Shown: positions 37,022-46,204 of the stretch, piece after piece | How positions within the stretch are numbered: the first letter of the stretch is position 1 | Layout of the letters: the number at the start of each line of letters is the position of its first letter | Source: CAYRHJ01 sp964424105 | Lineage (GTDB): Bacteria > Planctomycetota > Phycisphaerae > UBA1845 | Assembly (NCBI GenBank): GCA_964424105.1 | Contig: CAYRHJ010000013.1 | Coordinates: forward strand, 127,008 to 191,007 | Reading direction: 5' to 3' | Length of the DNA: 64,000 nucleotides | Notes under the pieces: model-generated | Seen by the model: the letters and a program-made list of their open reading frames with translations, nothing else | Database searches by the model: none | What the model was told of the DNA's origin: nothing | Translations under genes and position numbers: made by a program

Positions 37022-37747
37022 CTAATCTCGGATATTGTTGCAAGCGGAACGGTCGCCGGTGTCATCGATGTCGTCGTCGGCGTTGTTGTCATAGCCGAGC
37101 TTGATGTTCTTGAACCGGGCCTGCTCGCCGGTCAGGCCGAAGCCGCCGTAGGGGATGTTGGAGTCGGTGGTGTTGATCTTCAAATTGCCGATCGGCGCCC
37201 GGCCTTGATTCCTCGCGGCACAGCCGCATTCAGGGCAGATTCCACTCACATTGCCTCGCAAATCATAGTTGCATTCCATGCATCGGGCTTGATTTCTTCG
37301 TTTGCGAATTCGAATATATTGGACCAGGACAGTAACGACGAAGGCGAATACATACATCACCCACACATGGAGCAAAGGGATCCCAATAGTCGTTGCGGCA
37401 TATTCTCCCCGAAACGGGTGTCGCCCAGAGCAAAAGCCCCAGCCGTAAAAATGTTATTCGGAGAGAGACGAGAAAAAATTCTCGCCCACACCCGAATCTG
37501 GCGGACGTTTATTCCGAAGCTCGTTCGCGAAAGCTTTGATATCCATCGCACCCGAAGATTCACCGTCTACATTGAACGTGGGGGTTAGGAATACCAGTCC
37601 AATCGAACCGACGTATACAGTGACGCCGAATAAAGAATCGCGAACTATTACCATTCGATGGACGGAGCTATTATAGCTACGAATAACGATCAAGGGCAAT
37701 CCAGCTAATATTAAGTAGTGAAAATATCGCTTAGCTTTCATGATCAT
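37022..37747 (-). pseudogene. Zinc-ribbon membrane protein with in-frame stop, fused to RHS fragment
   Basis: Starting at ATG 37747 (MIMKAKRYFHYLILAGLPLI) the frame is open to a TAA at 37454-37456. It then continues in the same frame through 'GEYAATTIGIPLLHVWVMYV', a membrane helix and a zinc ribbon CMECNYDLRGNVSGICPEC. This layout (N-terminal helix, middle domain, second helix, C-terminal ribbon) is a family I recognise from planctomycetes, so the TAA looks like a nonsense mutation. After the ribbon (about 37205 down) the frame changes character to GNLKINTTDSNIPYGGFGLT and FKNIKLGYDNNADDDIDDTG, an RHS-type segment. So the 3' end is also a fusion scar. Confidence 0.6.
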
Positions 37748-37778
37748 TATCTCTTACAAATACCGGCCACTGCCCATG

Positions 37779-37965
37779 CGCGGGTGCCCCATCCATCGCG
37801 AAGCGATGGGCGGGGTCCCGATGATCGGCCTTCGTAGTTCGTAGTGCCCGATGATCGGCCTTCGTAGTTCATGGGGCGCGTTTCACCCGCCTCTTAACGA
37901 GCCGCGAGCGCAAAGCGAGCGGTCCCCCGCGAAGCACATCTTCACGAGCCGCGAGCGCAAAGCGA
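37779..37965. repeat. Cluster of dispersed repeats
   Basis: Contains GGTGCCCCATCCATCGC/GCGATGG (37779-37807, also at 18416). A direct repeat CCCGATGATCGGCCTTCGTA plus GTTC occurs twice (about 37817 and 37847). Two copies of the AGCCGCGAGCGCAAAGCGAG element lie near 37880 and 37942. The 37748-38048 gap otherwise has no gene. Confidence 0.7.
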
Positions 37966-38048
37966 GCGGACTTCTCTTCCAACCTCACCCGCCTCTTAAC
38001 AGAGCCGCGACCCAACTCCGCGAGTGGGCGACCGATTGGCCCCGCACG

Positions 38049-39560
38049 TCAGGGAAAAATGCCCCGCTCCTTGTACACCGTTTCAAGCGTCGTTAACGCC
38101 AAAACGTAGGCCGCCGTACGTCGATCAGTGGAAAGTTCTTTCGCCTTTTCGCGAACTCGATCATAAGCGCCGAAAATCCGCTTTTGCAGCTTGGCATCCA
38201 CTTCTTCAAGCTCCCACGATTCGCTGCGCTTGTTTTGCAGCCATTCAAAATAACTGACGATCACGCCTCCCGCGTTGCAAAGAATGTCGGGGATCACGTC
38301 AATACCACGTGCTTGCAGAATCGCGTCGCCTTCCGGATCCGTGGGCCCGTTCGCACCCTCCGCCACCATCGAAACCGCCAACAGCGGGGCGGTGTCCGCG
38401 GTGATCACGTTTTCCATGGCCGCCGGAATCAACACATCCGCCTCCGTCTTCCAGAACATGATCTCGTCGATGAAGTGGCCCCCCGGATATCGATCGATAC
38501 CGCGGCGGGATTTGACGTAGGTGGCCAATTCGTTCGGATCAAGGCCGTTTACATTTCGGACGCCCCCGGTCACATCCTGCACCGCCAACAGCTTGGCCCC
38601 CAATTCCACCAACAATCGCGCCGTCCACGATCCCACGTTGCCGAACCCCTGTACGGTGAACGTCATCCCATCGATTGAGCGGCCCACCTCCTCCGCCCAC
38701 TTTTGAATATTGAACACCACCCCTTGTCCCGTCGCCTTTTCACGCCCCGCACTGCCGCCCGCTGCCAGCGGCTTGCCGGTCACGACGTGCACGTGCCGAT
38801 GACGCTCGTGCTGCGGGATGGTCGAAAGATAGGTATCGAGTATCCAGGCCATGATCTGGGCGTTCGTATTCATGTCCGGCGCGGGGATATCATATTCCGG
38901 GCCGATGTTTTCACCCAACGCGAACGCGAAGCGCCGCGTCATCCGTTCCACCTCTGCCGGCGCGTAGTTCGCCGGGTCGACCTGTATGCCGCCCTTCGCC
39001 CCGCCGAACGGAATCCCCGCCAACGCACACTTCCACGTCATCCACGCCGCCAATGCACGCACTTCGTCCTGATTCACCTTCGGGTGATATCGCAGGCCGC
39101 CCTTGAACGGGCCCAGCGCGTCGTTGTGCTGCACGCGATAGCCGGTAAACACTTCCACTTGGCCGTTGTTCAACTTCACCGGAAAATTGACTACAATTTC
39201 GTTTTCGGGTTTGGAGAGAATCTTTCGCACGTTCGGGTCGAGCTTCATCAGGTCCGCGGCCTTGTTGAATTGAACCGCGACATTCTCGAACAGGCTCTTG
39301 GACTGGATTCTGCCGGGCTGCGCGGGTGCCGTCACGACAATGGATGATGCCCGCGAAGTATCGGCGGCAACAGGCTCGTTCGTCGTGGCAACAGGCTCGT
39401 TCGTCGCGACGTCCGGTTGCATGATCGGGGCCTCCGACACACCATCGGTCTGGGGATCGTCCAAACGCAGATGCACTTGTTCGTCATTCGACCCACGCCG
39501 CTTCGTCTGCCCATCAGGGCTGGGCTTGGATTGCTTGTTTCGGGGTACGTGATGCGACAT
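38049..39560 (-). CDS. gdhA: Glutamate dehydrogenase with N-terminal extension
   Basis: 503 residues. The catalytic core (about 90-503) is a Glu/Leu/Phe/Val dehydrogenase. LGPFKGGLRYHP is the substrate site, WKCALAGIPFGGAKGGI holds the catalytic Lys, and GFGNVGSWTARLL is the NAD(P) loop. It interconverts glutamate and 2-oxoglutarate plus ammonia. The first 85 or so residues are disordered and polar with a short repeat (VATNEPVATTNEPVA), unusual for the family. The start at 39560 is backed by AGGAA 8 bases upstream, so the extension is probably real. It lies between RHS remnants. Confidence 0.95.
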   Translation of the reverse strand: MSHHVPRNKQSKPSPDGQTKRRGSNDEQVHLRLDDPQTDGVSEAPIMQPDVATNEPVATTNEPVAADTSRASSIVVTAPAQPGRIQSKSLFENVAVQFNKAADLMKLDPNVRKILSKPENEIVVNFPVKLNNGQVEVFTGYRVQHNDALGPFKGGLRYHPKVNQDEVRALAAWMTWKCALAGIPFGGAKGGIQVDPANYAPAEVERMTRRFAFALGENIGPEYDIPAPDMNTNAQIMAWILDTYLSTIPQHERHRHVHVVTGKPLAAGGSAGREKATGQGVVFNIQKWAEEVGRSIDGMTFTVQGFGNVGSWTARLLVELGAKLLAVQDVTGGVRNVNGLDPNELATYVKSRRGIDRYPGGHFIDEIMFWKTEADVLIPAAMENVITADTAPLLAVSMVAEGANGPTDPEGDAILQARGIDVIPDILCNAGGVIVSYFEWLQNKRSESWELEEVDAKLQKRIFGAYDRVREKAKELSTDRRTAAYVLALTTLETVYKERGIFP

Positions 39561-39671
39561 TTCGAGGTTCCTGGACGACTACTCGGGTAATGGATGAATT
39601 CTTCATCATAGATCGCGCGAGGCGAGTTCGTCCAGTGCCATGACCGCGAAACCCAATGGAATTGGGTTGCG

Positions 39672-39868
39672 CTAGCTCAATTCGGCAATATTGCCGTCAA
39701 GGGCCTTGCGAAACGCGGCGGGATGAATGGATGGAAGCCCGAACAGCGTCGGCTCTATTCGTACAGCTTTTTCTTGTCGAAGCATGCTGGGATCCACCAG
39801 CCCCAGGGCAAGACATTTCCTGAACATCAATCCGATCCACCACGCAAGACCGTTCGATGAGATATTTC
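39672..39868 (-). pseudogene. C-terminal remnant of unknown protein
   Basis: An open minus-strand frame without a good start reads FRKCLALGLVDPSMLRQEKA, then LFGLPSIHPAAFRKALDGNI, and stops at a TAG (39672-39674). Its composition looks protein-like, but I do not recognise the family. It ends beside the RHS fragment at 39875, so it is likely a scar of rearrangement. It is also possible that it is a small gene starting at the internal ATG (51 codons). Confidence 0.35.
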
Positions 39869-39874
39869 AAATCT

Positions 39875-41136
39875 TGATGGGCCGGCGGATCAAGAAAGTC
39901 GTCACCCATTCCGGGACCCTCGACGGCACGCAGTACGCTTACTATAATGACCGTTGGCAGCTTTCCTGCCCTTGACACGACGTGTGGCCCGTTCGGGCCA
40001 CTTGTTCGCCAAAGCGAACCGTCCTGCGGTGCAGGACTGCGGCGAGTCAAGGGTGACAGACCCGCAACGGCTCGGAGATCGTGGAGAGCCAGACCGTGTT
40101 CGGAACCCAATACGTAGACGAGATCGTCCGCTGGTGGCGCGATGGGCGGGGGGCGATGTACGTCTTCCAAGACGCCAACTGGAACGTCACGTCCACCGTC
40201 AGCTACATGACTCAGCCGCTGGACCGCGTCCGCACCACGCCCTACGGTGAGCCGACGTTCGACGTGGAAATCGTCAACGGGGATTGGGACGACGACGGCG
40301 ACACGGACTCAGCCGACATTGACGCGTGTTTGGATTGCTTCAGCGTGGGCGACGAGGGCGACTGCCGCATTTACGATTATGACGACAACGGCACGATCAA
40401 CCTGAACGATTATTTCGACCTGCTGGCCCTGATGCCCGCCGGCACCAGCCTGCAACGCCAACCGGGAAGACGCACCAGCCCCAACCACTTCCCCTTCGCC
40501 CACCAGGGCCTCGTGCTGGATGAAGAGACGGGGTCATACCAAAATCGGCATAGGCTTTTTCAGCCGCAGGAGAAACGTTTTGTTCAACGGGATCCGATAG
40601 TTCTGTACCCCTCTCCACGCCGGAACCTGGAAAGCAGTATTCAACCGGCGCGCCGATATGGTTTTGTGCCACAGATCAACCTGTACAGTTTTCCGTCTTC
40701 AAACCCGCTTCGTTTAAGAGATCCGATGGGTCTATGTCCTCAACAAGATTGCATTGACGACTATAAAGAAGCCATTTCGGGCTGCTCCATCTGGATAGAC
40801 ACGCCACTTTACGGAAGCTGTGTCGATGCAGCCAAAGGGACGCTTGGGAATTGCACAACTGCGTCAGCATGCGGAATGGCAACCCCGACGCCTCCAGGGG
40901 GAATATGTTGTAATTATCTTGGTACCGAGACGTAATTGGGCGCAAGTTTGAGATGCTTCTGCAATTGCGCGGGCTCGAGTCCGTGGAATGACTCCGTGCG
41001 TGGTTGTCTGGCATGTTCAATGGTTGCAGGATGTGATACCGGTGATGCCCACGCTTCATGTTACGCGGCAGCAGACGTACAACAATTGCCAGGCAAAAGT
41101 AATTTGGAACTCTTGATTTGCTTGGGAAAATGTCAA
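39875..41136 (+). pseudogene. RHS core fragment with dockerin-like insert and nonsense codon
   Basis: The frame starts mid-gene with GRRIKKVVTHSGTLDGTQYA and is broken by a palindromic insertion at 39964-40062. It resumes as SQTVFGTQYVDEIVRWWRDG. After TTPYGEPTFDV comes a dockerin-like pair of Asp-rich loops (DWDDDGDTDSADIDA and DYDDNGTINLNDY). The RHS core follows, ending INLYSFPSSNPLRLRDPMGL. A Cys-rich tail follows; a TAA at 40933-40935 cuts it, but the same frame continues to 41136 with further Cys-rich sequence (CFCNCAGSSP, GCLACSMVAGCD). It lacks its N-terminal part. The frame 40081-40935 is intact and could still be translated. Confidence 0.7.
39964..40062. mobile_element. Nested-palindrome insertion in RHS gene
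   Basis: About 99 bases lie where the second RHS copy (41821-42015) has only 9. An outer stem CCCTTGAC (39969-39976) pairs with GTCAAGGG (40046-40053). Inside are three perfect hairpins: GTGGCCC-GTTC-GGGCCAC (39984-40001), GTTCGC-CAAA-GCGAAC (40004-40019) and GTCCTGC-GGT-GCAGGAC (40021-40037). Folded, it makes a four-way cloverleaf. It introduces a TGA into the RHS frame. A small non-autonomous mobile element is the simplest reading. Confidence 0.6.
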
Positions 41137-41612
41137 TGAAGATGGGGCGCCGTCCCACGACGATTCGGCGTTTGATGGTTCTATTCGTGTTTTCCGTTTG
41201 TACCGGAGTTCTTTTGGGCGGCTGCTCGGCCGCAATTATTGGACCAGCTGGACTTGCTGTCGTTGCGCTGTTCGCCGGGTCAATTGCTGGTGGCGCCATT
41301 GGGGCGATCATCTCGCCCGTTATCATGGTATGTTTACGCCGGAAAGTGCTCGCAGATGCGTTAATGATAGTATTCGGTGCCAGTTATGTTTCAATGATTA
41401 TAACCTCGCCCATGGAAGACTTGCATATCGTTATCGGCAGTACAACGACCACCATGGTCATGGTGGCGGTATGTTGTCGAGTGTTTTTGCCCGACGACAA
41501 GTCATTGGTGATCCCCGACTCCTGTGAGAACTGTGGTTACAATCTAAAAGGAAATGTATCTGGAGTGTGTCCCGAATGTGGTAAGCCGATCAACGGAATG
41601 GAGCTTAACTGA
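41130..41612 (+). CDS. Membrane lipoprotein with C-terminal zinc ribbon
   Basis: 160 residues from ATG 41130 (ATG 41136 is equally possible). The signal peptide ends in a lipobox (VLLGGCSAA). Several hydrophobic helices follow (about 40-120), then a zinc ribbon CENCGYNLKGNVSGVCPECG at the C-terminus, the same ribbon type as in the pseudogene at 37022-37747. Function unknown. It starts inside the last codons of the RHS tail, so it may have moved together with it. Confidence 0.6.
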   Translation: MSMKMGRRPTTIRRLMVLFVFSVCTGVLLGGCSAAIIGPAGLAVVALFAGSIAGGAIGAIISPVIMVCLRRKVLADALMIVFGASYVSMIITSPMEDLHIVIGSTTTTMVMVAVCCRVFLPDDKSLVIPDSCENCGYNLKGNVSGVCPECGKPINGMELN

Positions 41613-41692
41613 ATAATGGCTGAACAGAAGTATTGGATAGTCTCACCTTGGCGTTCCGCGAGATATAGTCAAATGTTGTGGATCGAATTCGA

Positions 41693-41820
41693 TCAGGCGG
41701 CTTCCTTTTTCGCACCGTCCACGAACTGGACACCTCGTATCACATCAGCCAGTAGCGCCGAGCCGTTGAGGGTTCGCCAGTTCTGCTCGGCACACCAGTG
41801 GCACATGCCCGGAGTGCGGC
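41693..41820 (-). pseudogene. IS256/mutator-type transposase C-terminal remnant
   Basis: The minus-strand frame reads WCAEQNWRTLNGSALLADVI, then RGVQFVDGAKKEAA and stop. The pattern 'W..LNG..LL..VI.GV.FVDG' matches the C-terminal end of mutator/IS256-family transposases. Everything upstream is missing: the frame is cut exactly where the second RHS fragment begins at 41821. Confidence 0.6.
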
Positions 41821-42015
41821 GCAGCTTCTCGAGACGCGGAACGGGTCAGAGGCTTTGGAGTCGCAGACCGTGTTCGGAACCCAATACGTAGACGAGATCG
41901 TCCGCTGGTGGCGCGATGGGCGGGGGGCTATGTACGTATTCCAAGACGCCAACTGGAACGTCACGTCCACCGTCAGCTACATGACTCAGCCACTGGACCG
42001 CATCCGCACCACGCC
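41821..42015 (+). pseudogene. Second RHS fragment (uninterrupted copy)
   Basis: Encodes QLLETRNGSEALESQTVFGT, then QYVDEIVRWWRDGRGAMYVF and so on to PLDRIRTTP. It is almost identical at DNA level to 40081-40235 of the first RHS fragment, but has LLETRNGS where the first copy carries the palindromic insertion. It is truncated on both sides by transposase remnants. Confidence 0.75.
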
Positions 42016-42184
42016 CGGAGTCCCGCTTGACCGCATCGGCCGCCAAAATCATCGCCGTGACGGTGCGCCGGCGGAAGATAACCCTTTCGGTCACAGCGGT
42101 GACGAAGCTGGCGACTGTCGGAACGGTCGTGACGCAAGAAACCTGTTGGACGATTTCCAAGAATGACGATACAAGATTCATCAT
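42010..42184 (-). pseudogene. DDE transposase N-terminal remnant
   Basis: From ATG 42184 the minus-strand frame reads MMNLVSSFLEIVQQVSCVTT, then VPTVASFVTAVTERVIFRRR and TVTAMILAADAV. It resembles the N-terminus of a DDE-type (IS701/IS4-like) transposase, where 'FV..LTGWVF.RRRTVT.MI.AA.AV' is usual. The body is missing. Family assignment below 'transposase' is uncertain. Confidence 0.5.
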
Positions 42185-42334
42185 GAGCCTGCTTGCTCAA
42201 TGCGCAAGTTTATCCACTAAACGCATCGGCCAGGAGGCTCATTTTCATTCACTTGCAGGACTTGAAAGGGGACTCCCAAGAAGTGAGAAACTCGAAATAA
42301 CCTGTCTGCCAGTCGCCGGGATTCCCCCGCACGA

Positions 42335-43567
42335 TTACTCACGACTCAGAACTGTGTTGTAGATGCCCACCAGTCGATCATTAAGACCGTTGATATTGTA
42401 TCTTCGTTCAACAAAGGCGCGACCTTCCCGGCCCATGGCTATCCAGCGTTCCGGGTGCTCGATGAGGTGGGAGATGGCTTGAGCCAGCGCGGGCACGTCA
42501 CGTTCGGGTACTAGAATTGCGCTCTTGCCATCCAGGACGCCTTCGGGAATGCCGTTGTGCAAAGTTGAAATCACGGGCAGTCCCATCATTTGGGCTTCTT
42601 GAAGGACGAGGCCCTGACCTTCCTGGTCCCCGTTCGCGGCAGTGGCGCTTGACAGTATGAAAATGTGCGCCTTGGCATAATTGATTACGACGTCCTGTCT
42701 CGAAAGTGCACCGAGGAATGAGACGTGCTGCGTCAGTCGCAACTCCTGTACGAGCGATTCGAGATGCGCACGCAGGGGCCCGGTGCCGATGATGCGGTAG
42801 TGTGTATTGGGGTGTCGCCGGATGACTTGAGAGAACGCTCGAATGGAGTATTCGAGACCTTTTTTTTCCACCAGTCGTCCCACCGTCAACAAGTTCAGTA
42901 CACCTGATTTTTGCAGTCGTCGCTCGGAATAGGCATACTGGCCCGTGTCCAAACCAACGGGGAGTAGGAAAATGCGATCCGGTGGACAGCCCAACTGCAT
43001 CGCTCGACGGGCAGTGTACCGCGTGTTGGCAGTGAATGCGGCGCAGTTGGCAAAAAGTTGCCGATACATTCGAAATCCATGACGGCGGGGTGCGGCGTTG
43101 ATGTCATAGCCGTGAAACGTCGTAATCATTCGTCCAGTCATCAGACCCATTTCGTGCAGAGCGAGGTTCAGTAGACCGTTGGGACCAAAGTGTGCGTGAC
43201 AGATGTCAAACGATACGGGCGTTCGCATACGGGCCGCGGCGAAAAGAATGCGCAGGGAAAGGGCTGCCACTGAGTATCGCGAGGTGTTCAAAGATCGAAA
43301 AAGTTGTCGCGGATGATGCGCCAGTTGCCGCAATGCGACGATCGGAGCACGCTGCAAGCGGCGGAACAAGCCGGGCGGCAGGTGGAAATAAGTCGTTCGC
43401 TCGATCATCCCATATTGCTGGACGATGGGATGCACGACTCGCGTATCGCCGGGACGGTCGGCGAAAATCTCAACATCGTGCCCGCGATCGATGAGGCCGG
43501 CAATCTGATCGAGGATGAACGTGATTGACGGTTCCGGAAAGTAACTTGTGAGGACGGCTATGCGCAC
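42335..43567 (-). CDS. GT4 family glycosyltransferase
   Basis: 410 residues from GTG 43567 (VRIAVLTSYFPEPSITFILD), which overlaps the preceding FkbM gene by 10 bases with AAGGG upstream. The glycosyltransferase family 4 layout is present: N-terminal TTFHGYDINAAPRR, then LLTVGRLVEKKGLEYSIRAF (start of the donor-binding domain) and GLVLQEAQMMGLPVISTLHNG, the E-x7-E donor site. A retaining enzyme making a surface glycan is likely. It forms a two-gene unit with the FkbM methyltransferase. Confidence 0.9.
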   Translation of the reverse strand: MRIAVLTSYFPEPSITFILDQIAGLIDRGHDVEIFADRPGDTRVVHPIVQQYGMIERTTYFHLPPGLFRRLQRAPIVALRQLAHHPRQLFRSLNTSRYSVAALSLRILFAAARMRTPVSFDICHAHFGPNGLLNLALHEMGLMTGRMITTFHGYDINAAPRRHGFRMYRQLFANCAAFTANTRYTARRAMQLGCPPDRIFLLPVGLDTGQYAYSERRLQKSGVLNLLTVGRLVEKKGLEYSIRAFSQVIRRHPNTHYRIIGTGPLRAHLESLVQELRLTQHVSFLGALSRQDVVINYAKAHIFILSSATAANGDQEGQGLVLQEAQMMGLPVISTLHNGIPEGVLDGKSAILVPERDVPALAQAISHLIEHPERWIAMGREGRAFVERRYNINGLNDRLVGIYNTVLSRE

Positions 43568-44397
43568 GTCTGCTGACCCTTCAGCAGTGTGCGAATGCGT
43601 TTCAATCGTCCCATGTGCCAGGATCGTAACAGACCAGGTGGAGTTTTTCCCTGACTGTGTATCGTCGGATCGATGAAGTGAAAAGTGGGCGTTGCGCAGA
43701 AACGGGCAACTGCGCAATAACCGAAACCGCGCAGGAACTCGATAGCCTCTTGGCGGGCGAAACTGGTGGCTAGTTCGATGCTCAGTTGGGGGCGGTGCTT
43801 GGCCAAGAGATTCTGCGAACCCTTCAGCACTTCCAATTCCATACCCTCAACGTCGATTTTGACAAGCGCAACGGGCCAACGCCGTGTCGATGGCGCATCT
43901 TCGAGGATGCGGTCAAGAGACTTGATGGCCACAGTCTCGGTAGAATTGTCCGCGTGCAGTTCAGCCATGGTGGATTCCACACGAGTCTTGCCCCAGTTGC
44001 GCTCGTGATCCGGTGGCGTAATAACTCGTCCAGAGCTTGACTCATGCCCGGCGGCTGCGTGGACGACAGTGCAGTTGGCAACGTCGTTACGCAACAGATT
44101 GCTTCGAAGCACGGCACAAAGGTTCGCTGACGGCTCAATGGCCAACACATGATCGGCCAGAAGTTTGGCGAAATACACCGTGTGGTTTCCGATGTTAGCG
44201 CCCACATCAATGAACAGTCCGCCCCGCGGGCCGGAGTAGGCCATGTGTTCCAATAAGTCTGATTCGTAGAATGTGCGCCGGCGGCGGATGATCCGGCAGA
44301 TATGGTCATCGGGTTGAGCACAGTGGAGTTCAATCTTCAGGGTCTCCGGCACCCATCGTTCGCCCTTCAACTTCAAAATCGTGTAGTTAAATTGCAT
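43558..44397 (-). CDS. FkbM family methyltransferase
   Basis: 279 residues. GGLFIDVGANIGNHTVYFAK (motif I, near residue 60), LAIEPSANLCAVLRSNL and ALVKIDVEGMELEVLKGSQN are the standard FkbM motifs. These enzymes O-methylate sugars or small molecules with SAM. It overlaps the GT4 gene by 10 bases, so the pair probably builds and methylates the same glycan. Confidence 0.9.
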   Translation of the reverse strand: MQFNYTILKLKGERWVPETLKIELHCAQPDDHICRIIRRRRTFYESDLLEHMAYSGPRGGLFIDVGANIGNHTVYFAKLLADHVLAIEPSANLCAVLRSNLLRNDVANCTVVHAAAGHESSSGRVITPPDHERNWGKTRVESTMAELHADNSTETVAIKSLDRILEDAPSTRRWPVALVKIDVEGMELEVLKGSQNLLAKHRPQLSIELATSFARQEAIEFLRGFGYCAVARFCATPTFHFIDPTIHSQGKTPPGLLRSWHMGRLKRIRTLLKGQQTCA

Positions 44398-44538
44398 CGT
44401 CAGGAAACGATGGTATCAAGGACACGCAATCGCGGCAAATCTGCGTCGTTGGCCCCGTCAGTAGGGCGGCATTCACCCGCCCCGGGTCGCTATACTGAGC
44501 GACGCGGTCTTACGAACGCGAGCGCAACAAGACGAAGT

Positions 44539-45921
44539 ATGCCCATGACTATTCCAACCATGCGTCATTCGGCCTTTAGCGTCGACAGCAAAGCCGTCGT
44601 CTTGGGCTTGCACAAGCTGGGTGTCGTGCCGGGCATATTGATTAACCTGGCCTCGGCGCTGTTTCAACCGTCGATTACGACGGCTATGGTCTGTGTGTTG
44701 AGCATCATCTGCTTCTGCTTGGCGTTTCGGTTGAAGCGATCGACCGTGGATGAGCCGACCCCCGCGCCCAAGATTCTGGGTCTGGACGGCAAACCCATAT
44801 CCACAACCCCGCCATCTCCCCCGCCCCCCCTGTCAGAGAAGTTCAAGTGGGCATTATCAGCGTGGTGGCGATACCCGCTGACGATTGCCGGCTCAATTCT
44901 GTTCGGAATCTCCGTCCGGAGCGCCTACGTGGCGTGGGGTGAAGAGGAAGCGTGGATCGTCAAGATGTTCGCTTCGTTGATACGCATCGAGGAAACCACC
45001 GCCACGACGCAGGGCCAAGTTGGGCGTATGGAGACCCGGCAGATCGACGACTCCGACCGACTCCAACGCGTCGAACAGCAGAATGAAGACATTGCCACCT
45101 GGCTGCGCGAGCTGTTCGCCGACAAGAAGCCCGGCGAGGACCCGACGCGCGAGCAACTGTCGCCGGATCTGATCGAACTAGCCAAGCTGCTCCGCGAGCG
45201 CGGCAACGAGGAACAACGGGCGACGGCGGAAATTGCGCTGAAACACCATGCGGAAGCCGACGCGATCATCCAGAGGCTCAAGCAAGCTCCCCTGGCTGAG
45301 ACCCACCGCCTGCTCACGATGGAGGGCGACAACTGGTACCGGGCCGGCGAGTTCGACCGGGCGATCGACCCCTACGAAAAGGCCCTCGCCCTGCGGCCCG
45401 ACCACTTCACCACCCGCAACAACGTCACCGTCGCCCGCGTTCAAGCCCGGCTGAGCGATATCGCCGCCCATCGCCGCCGGGCCATCGAAGTGGCCGAGGG
45501 AACGCTCCAACGCCTCTCGCCCGGCTCCACCGACTGGGCCACGACGCAGAACAACCTCGGCGCCGCGTGGGCGGACCTGCCCACCGGCGACCGCGCCGCC
45601 AACGTCCAGCGGGCCATCGAGTGCTTCGAGGCTGCCCTGACCGTGTACACGTTTGAGGCCCACCCGGTCGACTGGGCCGGGATGCAGAACAACCTCGGCA
45701 TTGCGTGGGCGGTCCTGGCGGAACATCGGCCGGCGGAGCGGTGCGAACTGCTGCGCCGGGCGATCGCGTGCGGGAAGGGGGCGATGGAGGTGCTCACAAC
45801 TGATGCGTTCCCGCGCGAGCACGGCTCGACTTCGAAGAACCTGGGGATCGTTCGCGAGGTGTACGAGCGGGCAGGCTGCGAGAGCGAGGCGCCGTTCGAC
45901 GACATCGAGCCGGCGCGGTGA
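44539..45921 (+). CDS. Membrane-anchored TPR protein
   Basis: 460 residues from ATG 44539; the frame is open back to 44302 over the divergent FkbM gene. Two hydrophobic stretches lie near 35-60 (ITTAMVCVLSIICFCLAF) and 110-130 (YPLTIAGSILFGISVRSAYV), with a Pro-rich linker between. A short coiled coil (about 145-185) follows, then TPR units (RLLTMEGDNWYRAGEFDRAI and two longer 'WA.TQNNLG.AWA.L' repeats). It is a likely scaffold at the inner membrane; partner unknown. Confidence 0.7.
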   Translation: MPMTIPTMRHSAFSVDSKAVVLGLHKLGVVPGILINLASALFQPSITTAMVCVLSIICFCLAFRLKRSTVDEPTPAPKILGLDGKPISTTPPSPPPPLSEKFKWALSAWWRYPLTIAGSILFGISVRSAYVAWGEEEAWIVKMFASLIRIEETTATTQGQVGRMETRQIDDSDRLQRVEQQNEDIATWLRELFADKKPGEDPTREQLSPDLIELAKLLRERGNEEQRATAEIALKHHAEADAIIQRLKQAPLAETHRLLTMEGDNWYRAGEFDRAIDPYEKALALRPDHFTTRNNVTVARVQARLSDIAAHRRRAIEVAEGTLQRLSPGSTDWATTQNNLGAAWADLPTGDRAANVQRAIECFEAALTVYTFEAHPVDWAGMQNNLGIAWAVLAEHRPAERCELLRRAIACGKGAMEVLTTDAFPREHGSTSKNLGIVREVYERAGCESEAPFDDIEPAR

Positions 45922-46204
45922 GGCGTGCGCTGCTGGGTTTTTGCTTGGAACTCGGAAGTGGGCAAACGCTCGGTCGGCGTGCAGACGTAGTGGTTCGAGC
46001 GAGTCTGCGCGAATCACGTGCGGCGGGCTATGCCTCCGCGTGCTCACGCACACGGTTCTGACCCGCTTATTCCGCGCTTTGGGTCTGGGGCTACGAGACA
46101 GGGTGACGCTTGGCTATCCACCAGGGAAATTGCCACTTCGACAACAGCGGCGAACGTTAGTAACATGATCGCGGCATCGTAGCCCGAGGTCCGTTGCCCG
46201 CGGA

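Noticed and set aside
39964..40062. tRNA or attC site
   Set aside because: The structure is cloverleaf-like, but it lacks the T-loop (GTTCRANNC), a plausible anticodon arm and the RYYYAAC/GTTRRRY core of attC.
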